From Dokdonella sp. (lineage in GTDB: Bacteria; Pseudomonadota; Gammaproteobacteria; Xanthomonadales; Rhodanobacteraceae): a stretch of DNA of 37,988 nucleotides. Below, one piece after another: positions 17,552 through 25,180 of the stretch (the stretch's first letter is position 1; each line of letters begins with the position of its first letter). The translations under genes and the position numbers were made by a program. The DNA lies in contig JADJQH010000006.1 in assembly GCA_016712865.1 (NCBI GenBank), forward strand, positions 1 through 37,988. The letters are read 5' to 3'. The notes beneath the pieces are model-generated. The model ran no database searches, was not told where the DNA came from, and saw only the letters and a list, made by a program, of their open reading frames with translations.

Positions 17552-18268
17552 CTATTTCAGCTCCGTGGCCAGTTGAAACAGATGCCCATGCTTGGCATGG
17601 AAAGCCTCCATCCTCGGCTTGGCGCACTCACGCCCCCACCAGGAGGGAACGCGGTGATAACCATACAGCCGCGCCAAATCCTCGTTGGTCATGCCCCGAG
17701 TATTCAAGGCGGCCAGTTTTTGTCCCGGCGTGATGTCCGTTACCATGCCCGCCTCCAGCGCCTCCATCGCCGTAAACCAAGTCTCGTCCCGCATCCAATC
17801 CGAAATCTTGCTGTCCTTGTTCCCGGTTCGCTGAGCGTAAATCCTCACCAGATTCTCGCGCGCCTTATCGACGGTATCCGCCATCTTGCGCATGTCGGCC
17901 GCCGTGCCGGCCACCGAACTAGCGGGCTCATGGATCATCATCAAGGCATTGTCGGCCATGTGAATCTCCGCGCCGGCCATGGCGATGATGCTGGCGATGC
18001 TGGCCGCCAGTGCATCAATATGCACAACGATGTTGGCCGTGTTCCGCACCAGGGCGTTGTAAATATTCGTCCCTTCGAACACGTTCCCGCCAGGCGAGTC
18101 AATCCGAACGATGATGTCCTTTCTCTTGCCCAGCGCGTTCAGATCCTTGACCACTTTGGCGGCCGTAATCCCTTCGTCTAACCAATCCGCACCGATCTGC
18201 CCATACAGATAAATTTCGGGCGCGGCCGATGCGGCATTCTCAATCCGGTACTGATTGCGCTGGGTCAT
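17552..18268 (-). CDS. ClpP-type prohead maturation protease
   Basis: The 238-residue product has the ClpP serine-protease layout: IVRIDSPGGNVFEGTNIYNAL, nucleophile Ser in IDALAASIASIIAMAG (about residue 90) and His in ALMMIHEP (about residue 113). The fold ends near residue 195, and the C-terminus (YGYHRVPSWWGRECAK) is an extension. It cleaves the capsid N-terminal delta region during head maturation. The start at 18268 lies 29 bases inside the portal gene's end. Position between portal and capsid is standard. Confidence 0.93.
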   Translation of the reverse strand: MTQRNQYRIENAASAAPEIYLYGQIGADWLDEGITAAKVVKDLNALGKRKDIIVRIDSPGGNVFEGTNIYNALVRNTANIVVHIDALAASIASIIAMAGAEIHMADNALMMIHEPASSVAGTAADMRKMADTVDKARENLVRIYAQRTGNKDSKISDWMRDETWFTAMEALEAGMVTDITPGQKLAALNTRGMTNEDLARLYGYHRVPSWWGRECAKPRMEAFHAKHGHLFQLATELK

Positions 18269-20159
18269 TGATCTGTTCTCCAACCTGTAAGACGACATCC
18301 GGCGCGGGCGGCGCCTCAACGTGAATGTTCGGGCGCACCTCGATAGACGGCGTTGCCTGTAAATTCTGAATCGTCACCTCGGCGGGTTGCGGCACCGGTG
18401 CCTCAACGTTGATCGCCACCGGTGTTTCGACGTGAATCTCAGGTGTGGGTGAAGCCTCGACATTGACGGTCACCTCCGGCGCGGGCGGTGCCTCGACGTT
18501 GATCGCCACCGGAGCATCGATCCGCACCTCAGGCGTGGACGTGGCCACATTGACCACCACCTCGGCCGGCTGTGGCGCTGGTGCTTCCACGGTCACCGCC
18601 ACCGGGGCCTCAATGCGCACGTCAGGCGCGGGTGTCGCGGGCGGCGCCTCGATATGAATATTTGGTTTGACCTCGATGGACGGCGGCGCCTGGAGGTTAT
18701 GAATCGTCACCTCGGCCGGCTGCGGCACCGGTGCCTCAACGTTGATCGCCACCGGGGTCTCGACTCGAATCTCAGGGCGAATCTCAGCAGCAACCGGCGC
18801 GGGCCAATGATGATCAACCTGCACGGTGGTCCCGCCTTGGGCCAGATTTAGATTCACTGGTTGTTGGCGCTGTTCATGGGCCAAGGCCAACAGACGCTGC
18901 AAGCGTTCTTCCAAGGCCGCAAGCTGCGCCTGTGGCTCCGGCGGCTGCAACTGGCCACCAGCTTCGCGCATGTTGAGCGGGGTCAGGTACTCATCGCCGC
19001 CGGCGGGAATCGGGTCCATGTCCTCCAGCCCACGCACGTCGTTGATGCTGAGCCAACCCCATTGCCGGCCCAAGGCATAGGCTTCGTAGCGGGTCTTGAT
19101 GTCACCGCGCAGCAGCGCCTCTGGCTTGATCTTGGTGTAAAGCCGACTACGCTGGTACGGCCCGAGTAGCTTGGCGTCGGCCTCCTGCTCCAGCCGCACG
19201 ATCCACGGCACCAGGGTTTCAGTGAGGAATTCGATTTGGTGCTGTTCGACGTTGTTGTAGGTCGCGCGAGTCAGCTCGTAAATCTTGTGGGGCGGAACCT
19301 TATACCAGCGAGCAATTTCCAGCACCTGATGCTGCCGAGTTTCGAGAAATTGCGCGGAATTGGGAGCGATGCTGATCGGCTTGTACGTCATCCCGCCGTC
19401 CAGATAGGTCACCTTGCCGTATTTTCCAGGGCCGCGATGAACCTTGTTCCACTCGTCCAGTAGGATGCGCTTCGCTTCGGGAGACAATTCCAACGTGCTT
19501 GGAGCCTCGATCACGCCGCCAGGGGTCGCGCCATTCCCGAAGAATGCCCCTCCAAATTTCTGGCAAGCCAACCCCAGCCCGATGCTTTCCCGCGCTAGAT
19601 CGATCGGCGAATACCCTTTGAGCCCGTTCCAGCCGGGACCTCGCAGATGGAACATGTCGCGAGCGGGAATAAAAGCACGACCCGTTCCGCTGTTCCTCGC
19701 TTCGTAGACCAACGCGCCGGTTGCGTCACGTTGCGGCTCGACCCTGTCCGGCTCGATCGGCCATAAGGCAACAGGCCGCAAGGACCCATCGCGTTCAATC
19801 TCGGCGTACCCGTTCCCCCAGGTCAACGCCCAGAACAGCATGGTTTCGCGAAACGTGTATGCGGAAAGTTCGGAATTGGGCGCGACATGCAGCAGCCAAT
19901 CAGCGGGATGTCCCTGGATGCGACTGCGCTTATTGCCATCGCGCTGCATGACGTTCCAGGGCATGGCCGAAATCGCTTCGGCGATGACCCGGCAACAAAT
20001 CCAGACCGCCGCGTAACGAAGGGCAACATCCTCGTCAACATGGACGCCAGCGGATGAAGTCGGTGACCATCCACGACGACTCTCCGGCACGGCCGGCGCG
20101 GTCAATCGCGCAATCAAGAAGTCGCGAACGGCGGGAATGATGGCGGAGATGATCGACAT
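18240..20159 (-). CDS. Portal protein with a long repetitive C-terminal extension
   Basis: The first ~420 residues are an HK97-type portal: VALRYAAVWICCRVIAEAIS, RDMFHLRGPGWNGLKGYSPI, RQHQVLEIARWYKVPPHKIY and WLSINDVRGLEDMDPIP. The portal ring is the DNA entry and exit channel. From about residue 450 to the end the protein becomes a chain of Pro/Val/Glu-rich beta-like repeats, with units such as VETPVAINVEAPVPQPAEVT recurring at least four times in variant form. This tail is well beyond the portal core and is probably extended. Similar but usually shorter tails exist in other phage portals. Its function is unknown. Confidence 0.93.
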   Translation of the reverse strand: MSIISAIIPAVRDFLIARLTAPAVPESRRGWSPTSSAGVHVDEDVALRYAAVWICCRVIAEAISAMPWNVMQRDGNKRSRIQGHPADWLLHVAPNSELSAYTFRETMLFWALTWGNGYAEIERDGSLRPVALWPIEPDRVEPQRDATGALVYEARNSGTGRAFIPARDMFHLRGPGWNGLKGYSPIDLARESIGLGLACQKFGGAFFGNGATPGGVIEAPSTLELSPEAKRILLDEWNKVHRGPGKYGKVTYLDGGMTYKPISIAPNSAQFLETRQHQVLEIARWYKVPPHKIYELTRATYNNVEQHQIEFLTETLVPWIVRLEQEADAKLLGPYQRSRLYTKIKPEALLRGDIKTRYEAYALGRQWGWLSINDVRGLEDMDPIPAGGDEYLTPLNMREAGGQLQPPEPQAQLAALEERLQRLLALAHEQRQQPVNLNLAQGGTTVQVDHHWPAPVAAEIRPEIRVETPVAINVEAPVPQPAEVTIHNLQAPPSIEVKPNIHIEAPPATPAPDVRIEAPVAVTVEAPAPQPAEVVVNVATSTPEVRIDAPVAINVEAPPAPEVTVNVEASPTPEIHVETPVAINVEAPVPQPAEVTIQNLQATPSIEVRPNIHVEAPPAPDVVLQVGEQINDPAQSVPD

Positions 20160-20167
20160 GCCACCGT

Positions 20168-20412
20168 CTAGCTGTGCATCGAAAAAAAGTCAAGCTCTTC
20201 CAGCGCTTTCAATATTCGCCAGGATACCGCCACGGTGATCTCTTGGCTCCGATTCGCCCGGCCGCCTGCTTTGAACAGATCGGCTGACTGACGGCCTGAT
20301 CCAAGTTGCCGCCATTCTGAGCCAGGCGCTTACGCAAAGTGGAGGCGGACACGCCGGACATCCGAGCCAACGTGGGCAGATGCACACTAGGCTTTTTCCC
20401 TTTGTCGCTCAT
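20168..20412 (-). CDS. Small helix-turn-helix protein, apparently frameshifted
   Basis: The start (MSDKGKKPSVHLPTLARM) leads into SGVSASTLRKRLAQNGGNLD, which reads as a helix-turn-helix. In the uninterrupted frame it ends at 20209. A one-base shift near 20285 opens a convincing continuation (DLFKAGGRANRSQEITVAVS, WRILKALEELDFFSMHS) ending at 20168, close to the portal start. I therefore give the composite range for an ~81-residue protein. It overlaps the end of the large terminase gene by 26 bases. Role unknown; a DNA-binding packaging accessory is possible. The frameshift may be a sequencing error. Confidence 0.6.
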
Positions 20413-22210
20413 AAACGCTCACCTTTTTTTGGGGTTGGTCTGGTCGTTCTTGCTCTTGTCGGCTTTCTGGCTCCTGTTCTTCCGCGCCTTGCTCTTCCTG
20501 CTCGCGGGCTTGCCGTTCCCGTGCCTCGCGAGCCTGCTTTTCATAAACGCTTTCCCCTTTCGGTTCGTCGACCTGCGGCGCCATGGCTCGACCCACGGCC
20601 ATAATCAACGCCACCGGAGAATCGATCTTGTTCTCCGCGCTTTCTTTGCGCGGGTAAATTCGTTCCTTGGCGTCCAGGTGCGCCACGACATTGCTCATCT
20701 GCCAGGCCATAACCGGGCAACCGTTATGCACCAGGGTCCGGGTCTTCACCCATGCCTGAAGCTGCTTCATGGGCTCGTTGAGATTCTGCAAGGTCTGGCT
20801 CACTTCCACCATCGGCAGATTCTTGGCGAGCAGCTCGGTCGCCAGTTGCGTGGCTTGGAACGGATCGTAGGCAATCGCCTCCACGCGCAGTAACCGACAA
20901 ACCCGCTCAATATCCTCGCGAATGCGTGAGTAGTCGGTGATGTTGCCCGGCGTCAGGGTTACCAATCCGTCGAGGTGCCAAGCGTAATAGTGCGCATGGG
21001 TGGACGACGCCCCCAACATGACCGGGTCTTCCGGTAGGTAATAAAACCCAAACCGAACCTTGCGCTCTCCATCCTCGATGAGGATTTCCAGGCCGCACAA
21101 ATCAATCTTGCTCGCCAGGTCTAGCCCCAGCCAGGCCCGCCGTCCGGCAAACTGATCGAGCATCAACGCCGGATCGGCGCAGGCATCCCACTCGCGGGCA
21201 TCCATCCATTGCGTGCCCGCATTGACCCAGATGTTCATGCGCTTGGTCAGGAAATTGACCTGCTTGACACTGTTGTGCTGGGCCTCGAAACACGCCTCTT
21301 CCAGGTTCTCCCGCGATACCGAGACGCCAATATTCGGATTGCTCTTGAGCCACACCTTGGGATCGTCCCAGCGGTCATCAGGGTCCAGCGTGTAGATCGC
21401 GGCGAACAGCGAGGGGTCATCCACCCGCCCCTCCAGCACGCGATGACAATACGCCTCCATCGCGTAACACGGCCCGGCCCGGTTGTAGCCGGCCGTGGTG
21501 GTGACCAGCATCAGAGGTTGCCGGCGTGAGCCCATGCCGGAATACATCGCGTCATAGGCCCTGGGGGACTGATGTTCGTGGTACTCGTCCACGATAGCGC
21601 AATGCGGATTCTGTCCGTCACCAGGGTCGCCCGGCAGGGGCTTAAACGTCGAATTCGCCTCGGCGCGACTGATGGCCATAACGCCAGGGTCCAGGCCGTA
21701 ATGGGCCATCAAATCCGGCGATCGCTTCACCATGGCGCGGGCGTCAGAGTACACGATCCCCGCCTGATCCTTCGTGGTGGCCAGCGCGTAGATTTCCGCG
21801 CCCGGCTCCCCGTCACCGCAGAGCATGTACAGCCCGACGGCGCTGGCGGTGGTCGATTTGGCGTTTTTCCGGCTGACGGATAAATAAGCCCGTCGAAACC
21901 GCCGAGTTTCATCGGATCGGCGCACGAATCCGAACAAATTGACCAGAACAAAGATTTGGTGCGGCTCCATCCGCAGCGTCTCTCGGCGCCGTGCCCATTC
22001 GCCTTTGACATGCGGTAACAACTCAATGAACCGAATGGCTGACTCCGCATGATCCTTGCTGTACACGAACACGCTATTCCGCGTTCTGGCTGCTTTGAGA
22101 TCGTCCAGAAATCGTTCGGCCGCCCGCTTAATCCAGCGGCAAGCGGGAATCCCGCGAGCAGCCAAAACTGACTTGGCGTAGGCGCGGGCAATGGTCAGAG
22201 AGTCGCTCAT
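20387..22210 (-). CDS. Terminase large subunit
   Basis: The 607-residue product has a terminase ATPase with a deviant Walker A (SVSRKNAKST, about residues 111-120) and Walker B (CAIVDEY, about 204-210). The nuclease domain follows, with LGLDLASKIDLCGLEILIED (first acidic residue of the RNase-H-like fold) and later EAIAYDPFQATQLATELL. It packages DNA into the prohead and cuts it. The last ~60 residues are an Arg/Glu/Gln-rich charged tail. It forms a pair with the P27-type small subunit upstream. Confidence 0.95.
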   Translation of the reverse strand: MSDSLTIARAYAKSVLAARGIPACRWIKRAAERFLDDLKAARTRNSVFVYSKDHAESAIRFIELLPHVKGEWARRRETLRMEPHQIFVLVNLFGFVRRSDETRRFRRAYLSVSRKNAKSTTASAVGLYMLCGDGEPGAEIYALATTKDQAGIVYSDARAMVKRSPDLMAHYGLDPGVMAISRAEANSTFKPLPGDPGDGQNPHCAIVDEYHEHQSPRAYDAMYSGMGSRRQPLMLVTTTAGYNRAGPCYAMEAYCHRVLEGRVDDPSLFAAIYTLDPDDRWDDPKVWLKSNPNIGVSVSRENLEEACFEAQHNSVKQVNFLTKRMNIWVNAGTQWMDAREWDACADPALMLDQFAGRRAWLGLDLASKIDLCGLEILIEDGERKVRFGFYYLPEDPVMLGASSTHAHYYAWHLDGLVTLTPGNITDYSRIREDIERVCRLLRVEAIAYDPFQATQLATELLAKNLPMVEVSQTLQNLNEPMKQLQAWVKTRTLVHNGCPVMAWQMSNVVAHLDAKERIYPRKESAENKIDSPVALIMAVGRAMAPQVDEPKGESVYEKQAREARERQAREQEEQGAEEQEPESRQEQERPDQPQKKVSVYERQREKA

Positions 22211-22315
22211 TACGGAAATTAAAAAAAGATGCCCAGTTTGTAGGTCGCGTTATTTTAAGCCGAGCGGGTTAAAATGTGAATTCTTAAGTCCTTGAAAAAA
22301 CCCACGCATAGAATA

Positions 22316-22334
22316 GCGGATCAACGAGATCCGC
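22316..22334 (-). promoter_or_regulatory. Stem-loop after small terminase stop
   Basis: A 7-bp perfect stem (GCGGATC/GATCCGC) with a 5-base loop lies one base beyond the small terminase stop. A run of six T on the transcribed strand follows only after ~15 bases, so it is a poor intrinsic terminator. The spacer to the large subunit start (about 125 bases) is AT-rich and could also hold a promoter. Confidence 0.5.
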
Positions 22335-22335
22335 G

Positions 22336-22812
22336 CTACGCCCCACGTAACCGATCGATTGCAGCAAATGGATTCTCGACTTCTTTTGGCTTGGTACTTT
22401 TGACGCGCGCGCGGCTGGACGGCGTCATGCCGAATTCCGCCAACATCGCCTTCATGGCGTCAAATGTGATTGCCGAAATCTTGAAATACGGGGATTGCAC
22501 CGGCGCCCCGCTCGGGCTTTTGATGACCAGACCATATTCACGAATTTTTTCGTTAGCCTCCACCCAGCGTGCATGCAGTTCGCAATAGGCCGCCAGCGCA
22601 TCGGCATCCAAAGCCGTCAAAATACCGGCCTCGTGCAGCATACCCCCCACCTCGGCCCAGTGCTGTCGCGCCGCCTCGCTCAAATGGCTAGGCGGATCGG
22701 GAAAGCAGGACTCCAACTTCGGCTCATCCGCCGGCAGCGGTCGCCGGCCTGGATTGCCCTGCAAGATTTTCAGGTGAGTGGGCTTAGGCTTTCTCCCCTT
22801 CACGGCTATCAT
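22336..22812 (-). CDS. P27-family terminase small subunit
   Basis: The 158-residue product opens with the P27-type signature KGRKPKPTHLKILQGNPGRR, followed by PSHLSEAARQHWAEVGGMLH and ALDADALAAYCELHARWVEA. Small terminases recognise the packaging site and stimulate the large subunit. I start at the ATG at 22812; the preceding reading frame overlaps it and belongs to a different short ORF. Standard pair with the downstream large subunit. Confidence 0.92.
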   Translation of the reverse strand: MIAVKGRKPKPTHLKILQGNPGRRPLPADEPKLESCFPDPPSHLSEAARQHWAEVGGMLHEAGILTALDADALAAYCELHARWVEANEKIREYGLVIKSPSGAPVQSPYFKISAITFDAMKAMLAEFGMTPSSRARVKSTKPKEVENPFAAIDRLRGA

Positions 22813-22969
22813 CCTCAAGCGCGCGCATCGCCAGATCACATAGCGATCGCAACGCCAATGCGCTGTTTTTGATGTTGCGGTGTTTTTTGACGGCGTTGAC
22901 ATCCTCCCCGCCCTGAACGGCGGGGCTTGTCGCGCACCGGGTCATGGACGGCAAGGTACTGTTTGCCAT
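22784..22969 (-). CDS. Short ORF running into the small terminase gene, probably 5'-truncated
   Basis: The last ~35 residues (KKHRNIKNSALALRSLCDLA, then MRALEDD) read as a real helical peptide whose stop overlaps the small terminase start. The earlier part reads through the IS605-like right-end hairpin (22896-22925) and looks non-native. A mobile element probably landed at or near the original start codon and left its end behind. No good start codon remains for the native portion. Confidence 0.35.
   Translation of the reverse strand: MANSTLPSMTRCATSPAVQGGEDVNAVKKHRNIKNSALALRSLCDLAMRALEDDSREGEKA
22896..22925 (-). repeat. IS605/TnpB-type right-end hairpin, copy 2
   Basis: This 30-base unit reads CCCCGCCGTTCAGGGCGGGG then AGGATGTCAA on the minus strand and matches the copy at 1197-1226 at 28 of 30 positions. 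No tnpB or tnpA lies on its inner side, so it is a solo end or omega-RNA-like relic. Its outer edge abuts the short ORF before the small terminase gene. Confidence 0.7.
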
Positions 22970-23054
22970 TCAAAACACCTGCCTGACGCCAGCCGCGGCG
23001 GCGGCCATCGCGCAAATCATCCAGCGGGATACCGCTAACGCCACAACCGCCTAA
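22944..23054 (+). CDS. Possible 36-residue plus-strand micro-ORF before a terminator
   Basis: MDGKVLFAIQNTCLTPAAAA is followed by AIAQIIQRDTANATTA and a stop, 15 bases before a plus-strand terminator. No ribosome site stands out. It could be a small orphan gene or the remnant 3' end of a plus-strand gene lost when the IS605-like copy inserted or decayed. The region 22926-23143 holds nothing else that I can support. Confidence 0.3.
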   Translation: MDGKVLFAIQNTCLTPAAAAAIAQIIQRDTANATTA

Positions 23055-23068
23055 ATCCGTATGAAATC

Positions 23069-23090
23069 AGCCCGCTCCGGCGGGCTTTTT
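23069..23090 (+). terminator. Rho-independent terminator on the plus strand
   Basis: AGCCCGC and GCGGGCT form a perfect 7-bp stem with a TCCG loop, followed directly by a run of T (23086-23090). It faces the plus strand, opposite to all neighbouring phage genes, which supports a plus-strand transcript ending here. Confidence 0.75.
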
Positions 23091-23143
23091 GCTGCCCAGG
23101 GCTCGAACCCGCGCAAAATCGCCAATTTCGCGCCCAAAAAAAT

Positions 23144-23599
23144 TTAACTCCCGTCCATCTTCCAATGGTTGTGAGGGTGAAAATTTGGAGCCCCCCCCTC
23201 CCCCTCTGGCCGGCGGTGGTCGGTGGCCGTGACGCGCTGACCGATCCTGCCGTGGCAGAAATGACAGAGCGGCCGAAGGTTGGATTGATCCAGCCCGAGG
23301 TCAGGACGCTCGCGATACGGGATGATGTGATCGACGAGAGTAGCGGCCGTGACGCGCCCAAGCCGCTCGCACTCGACGCAAAGCGGTCGCCGGCTCAGGA
23401 TCGCGACCCGCACCCGTTGCCATGCGGCCGTCTTGTAGAACCGGTTGGACTCCGGTTGATCGCGATTGTACGCTCGCCGCTGTTCAGGCCCGCGCAGCTC
23501 GGCAAACGGCTGACGTGGATGCCGAGGGCATCGACCATCTTGTGATGATGTGAGCGCGGAACAGCCGGGGTGCGAGCAAATTCTGGGTGGCCGTCGCAT
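23144..23599 (-). CDS. Packaging-associated HNH endonuclease
   Basis: The 151-residue product begins with a short zinc-binding stretch (RICSHPGCSALT, RCPRH) and then has a canonical HNH core: CVECERLGRVTAATLVDHII, PYRERPDL and LRPLCHFCHGR. HNH proteins next to terminase genes are standard in HK97-type phages. They are needed for cos or pac cleavage together with the large terminase. It lies ~330 bases before the small terminase, a gap that also holds the IS605-like relic. Confidence 0.88.
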   Translation of the reverse strand: MRRPPRICSHPGCSALTSSQDGRCPRHPRQPFAELRGPEQRRAYNRDQPESNRFYKTAAWQRVRVAILSRRPLCVECERLGRVTAATLVDHIIPYRERPDLGLDQSNLRPLCHFCHGRIGQRVTATDHRRPEGEGGAPNFHPHNHWKMDGS

Positions 23600-23682
23600 G
23601 AGTATTCAGATCACCATTCCGTGCGGTTACCACCAAGGTCGCGTAGCGGCGCTTGCCGGTTTTGGGGTCGATTCGGGCCATG

Positions 23683-24021
23683 TCATTTCGAAAGCAGATG
23701 ATTGATCAGCGCCGCCGCACCGAAGCCGAGCACGGAGAGCAGGGTAGCGATGACCCACATCAACACTTGGTTTTTCTGCTTTTCTTCGTTCTGGATATGC
23801 CCTTGCAGACAACCCAACACGTTACCGACCTCGGTTTTCGTGTCCCTGATTTCACCCTCGATCGACCGAAGCCGACCATCCGACACGCCCATTTTGGTCT
23901 CCAGCACCAACACGCGTTCACCCAAATGATGGACCGAGCAAACCAGGTCACGCATGTCATGATCGACGGCCCGCCGGGTTAATGGCACGGCCGAGCCGTG
24001 ATCTTCGTCTGGGTTGCTCAT
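23683..24021 (-). CDS. XhlA-like coiled-coil membrane protein of the lysis cassette
   Basis: The 112-residue product has a helical, charged N-terminal two-thirds (MRDLVCSVHHLGERVLVLET, RLRSIEGEIRDTKTEVGNVL). It ends with one transmembrane helix (VLMWVIATLLSVLGFGAAAL). This layout is that of XhlA/haemolysin-like phage proteins that assist holins. Its start overlaps the stop of the lipoprotein gene. It is the last gene of the lysis block before the packaging HNH. Confidence 0.72.
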   Translation of the reverse strand: MSNPDEDHGSAVPLTRRAVDHDMRDLVCSVHHLGERVLVLETKMGVSDGRLRSIEGEIRDTKTEVGNVLGCLQGHIQNEEKQKNQVLMWVIATLLSVLGFGAAALINHLLSK

Positions 24022-24251
24022 CGGGCCTCCAGCAGGGTTCGCAATTGTCGAGCGTAGGCGTCTTGTTCCCGATCCCGTTTCGCCAACGCGAAATAGGTGT
24101 CATCGGACAGACACGCCAGATCCGCCGACGGGATCTTGGGTAGTTCCGGCGCGGGCGGAATCAGCCACACCGGCACCGGTCGATATGCGACGACGGGCGT
24201 CGCCGAGCATCCGGCAAGCAGCAGCACCATTAGAAGAGTCAGCGCGCGCAT
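24018..24251 (-). CDS. Rz1-like outer-membrane spanin lipoprotein
   Basis: The 77-residue product has a signal peptide with lipobox (LLMVLLLAGCS), giving lipidated Cys near residue 16. A Pro-rich stretch (RPVPVWLIPPAPELPKIP) and a charged helical C-terminus follow. Small Pro-rich lipoproteins in this position are outer-membrane spanins, which link to an inner-membrane partner to fuse the membranes at the last step of lysis. The likely partner is the 24360-24587 product. The start is ATG at 24251. Confidence 0.7.
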   Translation of the reverse strand: MRALTLLMVLLLAGCSATPVVAYRPVPVWLIPPAPELPKIPSADLACLSDDTYFALAKRDREQDAYARQLRTLLEAR

Positions 24252-24261
24252 GTCGAGCCAC

Positions 24262-24363
24262 TCATCCGCCGCCCCAGTTTTTGGCCAAGGCATAAACGAA
24301 TAGCCCCGCGCCCGCGACGCCGCCCACAACAAAGGCCGGAATCAACCACCACCAGGAAATCAT
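24262..24363 (-). CDS. 33-residue single-helix membrane microprotein
   Basis: MISWWWLIPAFVVGGVAGAG is followed by LFVYALAKNWGGG and a stop. It is one hydrophobic helix with a Trp-rich start. Its ATG overlaps the preceding stop (ATGA), as for its neighbours, and 10 bases separate it from the lipoprotein gene. It could be a holin accessory, antiholin or lysis regulator. Function is inferred from place and hydrophobicity only. Confidence 0.65.
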   Translation of the reverse strand: MISWWWLIPAFVVGGVAGAGLFVYALAKNWGGG

Positions 24364-24587
24364 TCGAAGTCGCTCCTGTTTTTCATGTCGATGGGAGGAC
24401 GCTTGGCCAACTCATCCTTGATCTTCAGCGCGGCCTTGGTAATTGCCTCTTGCTGTTGATTGGCCGCTCGTCTACGAGCATCCCGCTCTTGCTCCATTCG
24501 CTTGATGTTTCGATGCGCATTGAATTGCCCAACGCCGAAGAGCAGCGCCAGCGTGCCGCCGACAATCGCCAGAATAGTATCAAGCAT
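24360..24587 (-). CDS. Spanin-like inner-membrane protein
   Basis: The 75-residue product has an N-terminal membrane helix (LDTILAIVGGTLALLFGVGQF). A strongly charged coiled-coil follows (NIKRMEQERDARRRAANQQQ, EAITKAALKIKDEL). This is the layout of Rz-type inner-membrane spanins, though it is shorter than lambda Rz. It overlaps the holin-like gene by 8 bases and the microprotein by 3-4. Pairing with the Rz1-like lipoprotein two genes on is the simplest reading. Confidence 0.65.
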   Translation of the reverse strand: MLDTILAIVGGTLALLFGVGQFNAHRNIKRMEQERDARRRAANQQQEAITKAALKIKDELAKRPPIDMKNRSDFE

Positions 24588-24831
24588 CAGCCTGTCCCCG
24601 CACCCACTCACGCCCCACCCAGATTGCAATGACCGCCGCAACCGCCACGCCGTAATCAGTCACCAGTGCTGGCGCGATTTCCCAATGAATAGGTCCGTAC
24701 TCGAAAGATACGCCGCCAGCGACAAACCGCACCGTCATCATCAACCACGACACGGCAACGAAAAACAGCGTTCGGCTTTCTCGGCCCAGCGTGTCGCGCG
24801 GGCGTAGGAAATTCCCCCAGGGAAGTATCAT
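24580..24831 (-). CDS. Holin-like membrane protein with two predicted helices
   Basis: The 83-residue product has two hydrophobic segments (TLFFVAVSWLMMTVRFVAGG and LVTDYGVAVAAVIAIWVG) separated by a short polar loop, and a basic C-terminus. Size, topology and place in the lysis block fit a class II holin, which makes the inner-membrane holes that let the lysozyme out. I use the ATG at 24831 (MILPWGNF) because an in-frame upstream start would extend deep into the preceding gene. Confidence 0.65.
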   Translation of the reverse strand: MILPWGNFLRPRDTLGRESRTLFFVAVSWLMMTVRFVAGGVSFEYGPIHWEIAPALVTDYGVAVAAVIAIWVGREWVRGQADA

Positions 24832-24844
24832 TTGGGTAGCCTGA

Positions 24845-25180
24845 TTATTTTTCCGAAAGCCCAATCCCGCTTGGAGTGGCCGGCGGTCCAACGGTGAAGG
24901 TGAAAGGGGGGGTCGCTGCGGATTCCCCCCGAACATTACGTGCCTTCACAGTAATCGTCTTTGATCCGGATACACTGGAAACATCCCATCGCAAAATAGC
25001 GCCTTGCGGCGTAGCAGTCGCCGGGATAACGACCGGCGTCTGAGTACCGGATACCGAAATCACAAACTCAGATGGTTGCGCCGTATCTGGTGGATACGGG
25101 TCTGACACGACGAACGGCGCGGCATAGATCGGAGCCGACGCCAGAGCCAAGAGAAACGGCAGTGCGGATATATTTTTCAT
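24845..25180 (-). CDS. Secreted Ig/Fn3-like small protein
   Basis: The 111-residue product has a clear signal peptide (MKNISALPFLLALASAPIYA, cleavage after AYA-like site) and one beta-sandwich-like domain: PSEFVISVSGTQTPVVIPAT, ILRWDVSSVSGSKTITVKA, TPPFTFTVGPP. GGAG lies 7 bases before the ATG. In a lysis block it may be periplasmic or surface-exposed. Its role is unknown; lysogenic conversion or exclusion is possible but unsupported. Confidence 0.65.
   Translation of the reverse strand: MKNISALPFLLALASAPIYAAPFVVSDPYPPDTAQPSEFVISVSGTQTPVVIPATATPQGAILRWDVSSVSGSKTITVKARNVRGESAATPPFTFTVGPPATPSGIGLSEK

Noticed and set aside
22316-22334. Intrinsic terminator between terS and terL
   Set aside because: The T run lies ~15 bases after the stem, and terL needs read-through from the same operon. 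Kept only as a stem-loop.
23484-23681. 65-codon minus-strand ORF (MARIDPKTGKRRYATLVVTA) before the packaging HNH
   Set aside because: More than half of it overlaps the HNH gene in another frame and the distal part is low quality. The first ~30 residues could be a real short peptide, but I cannot support it.
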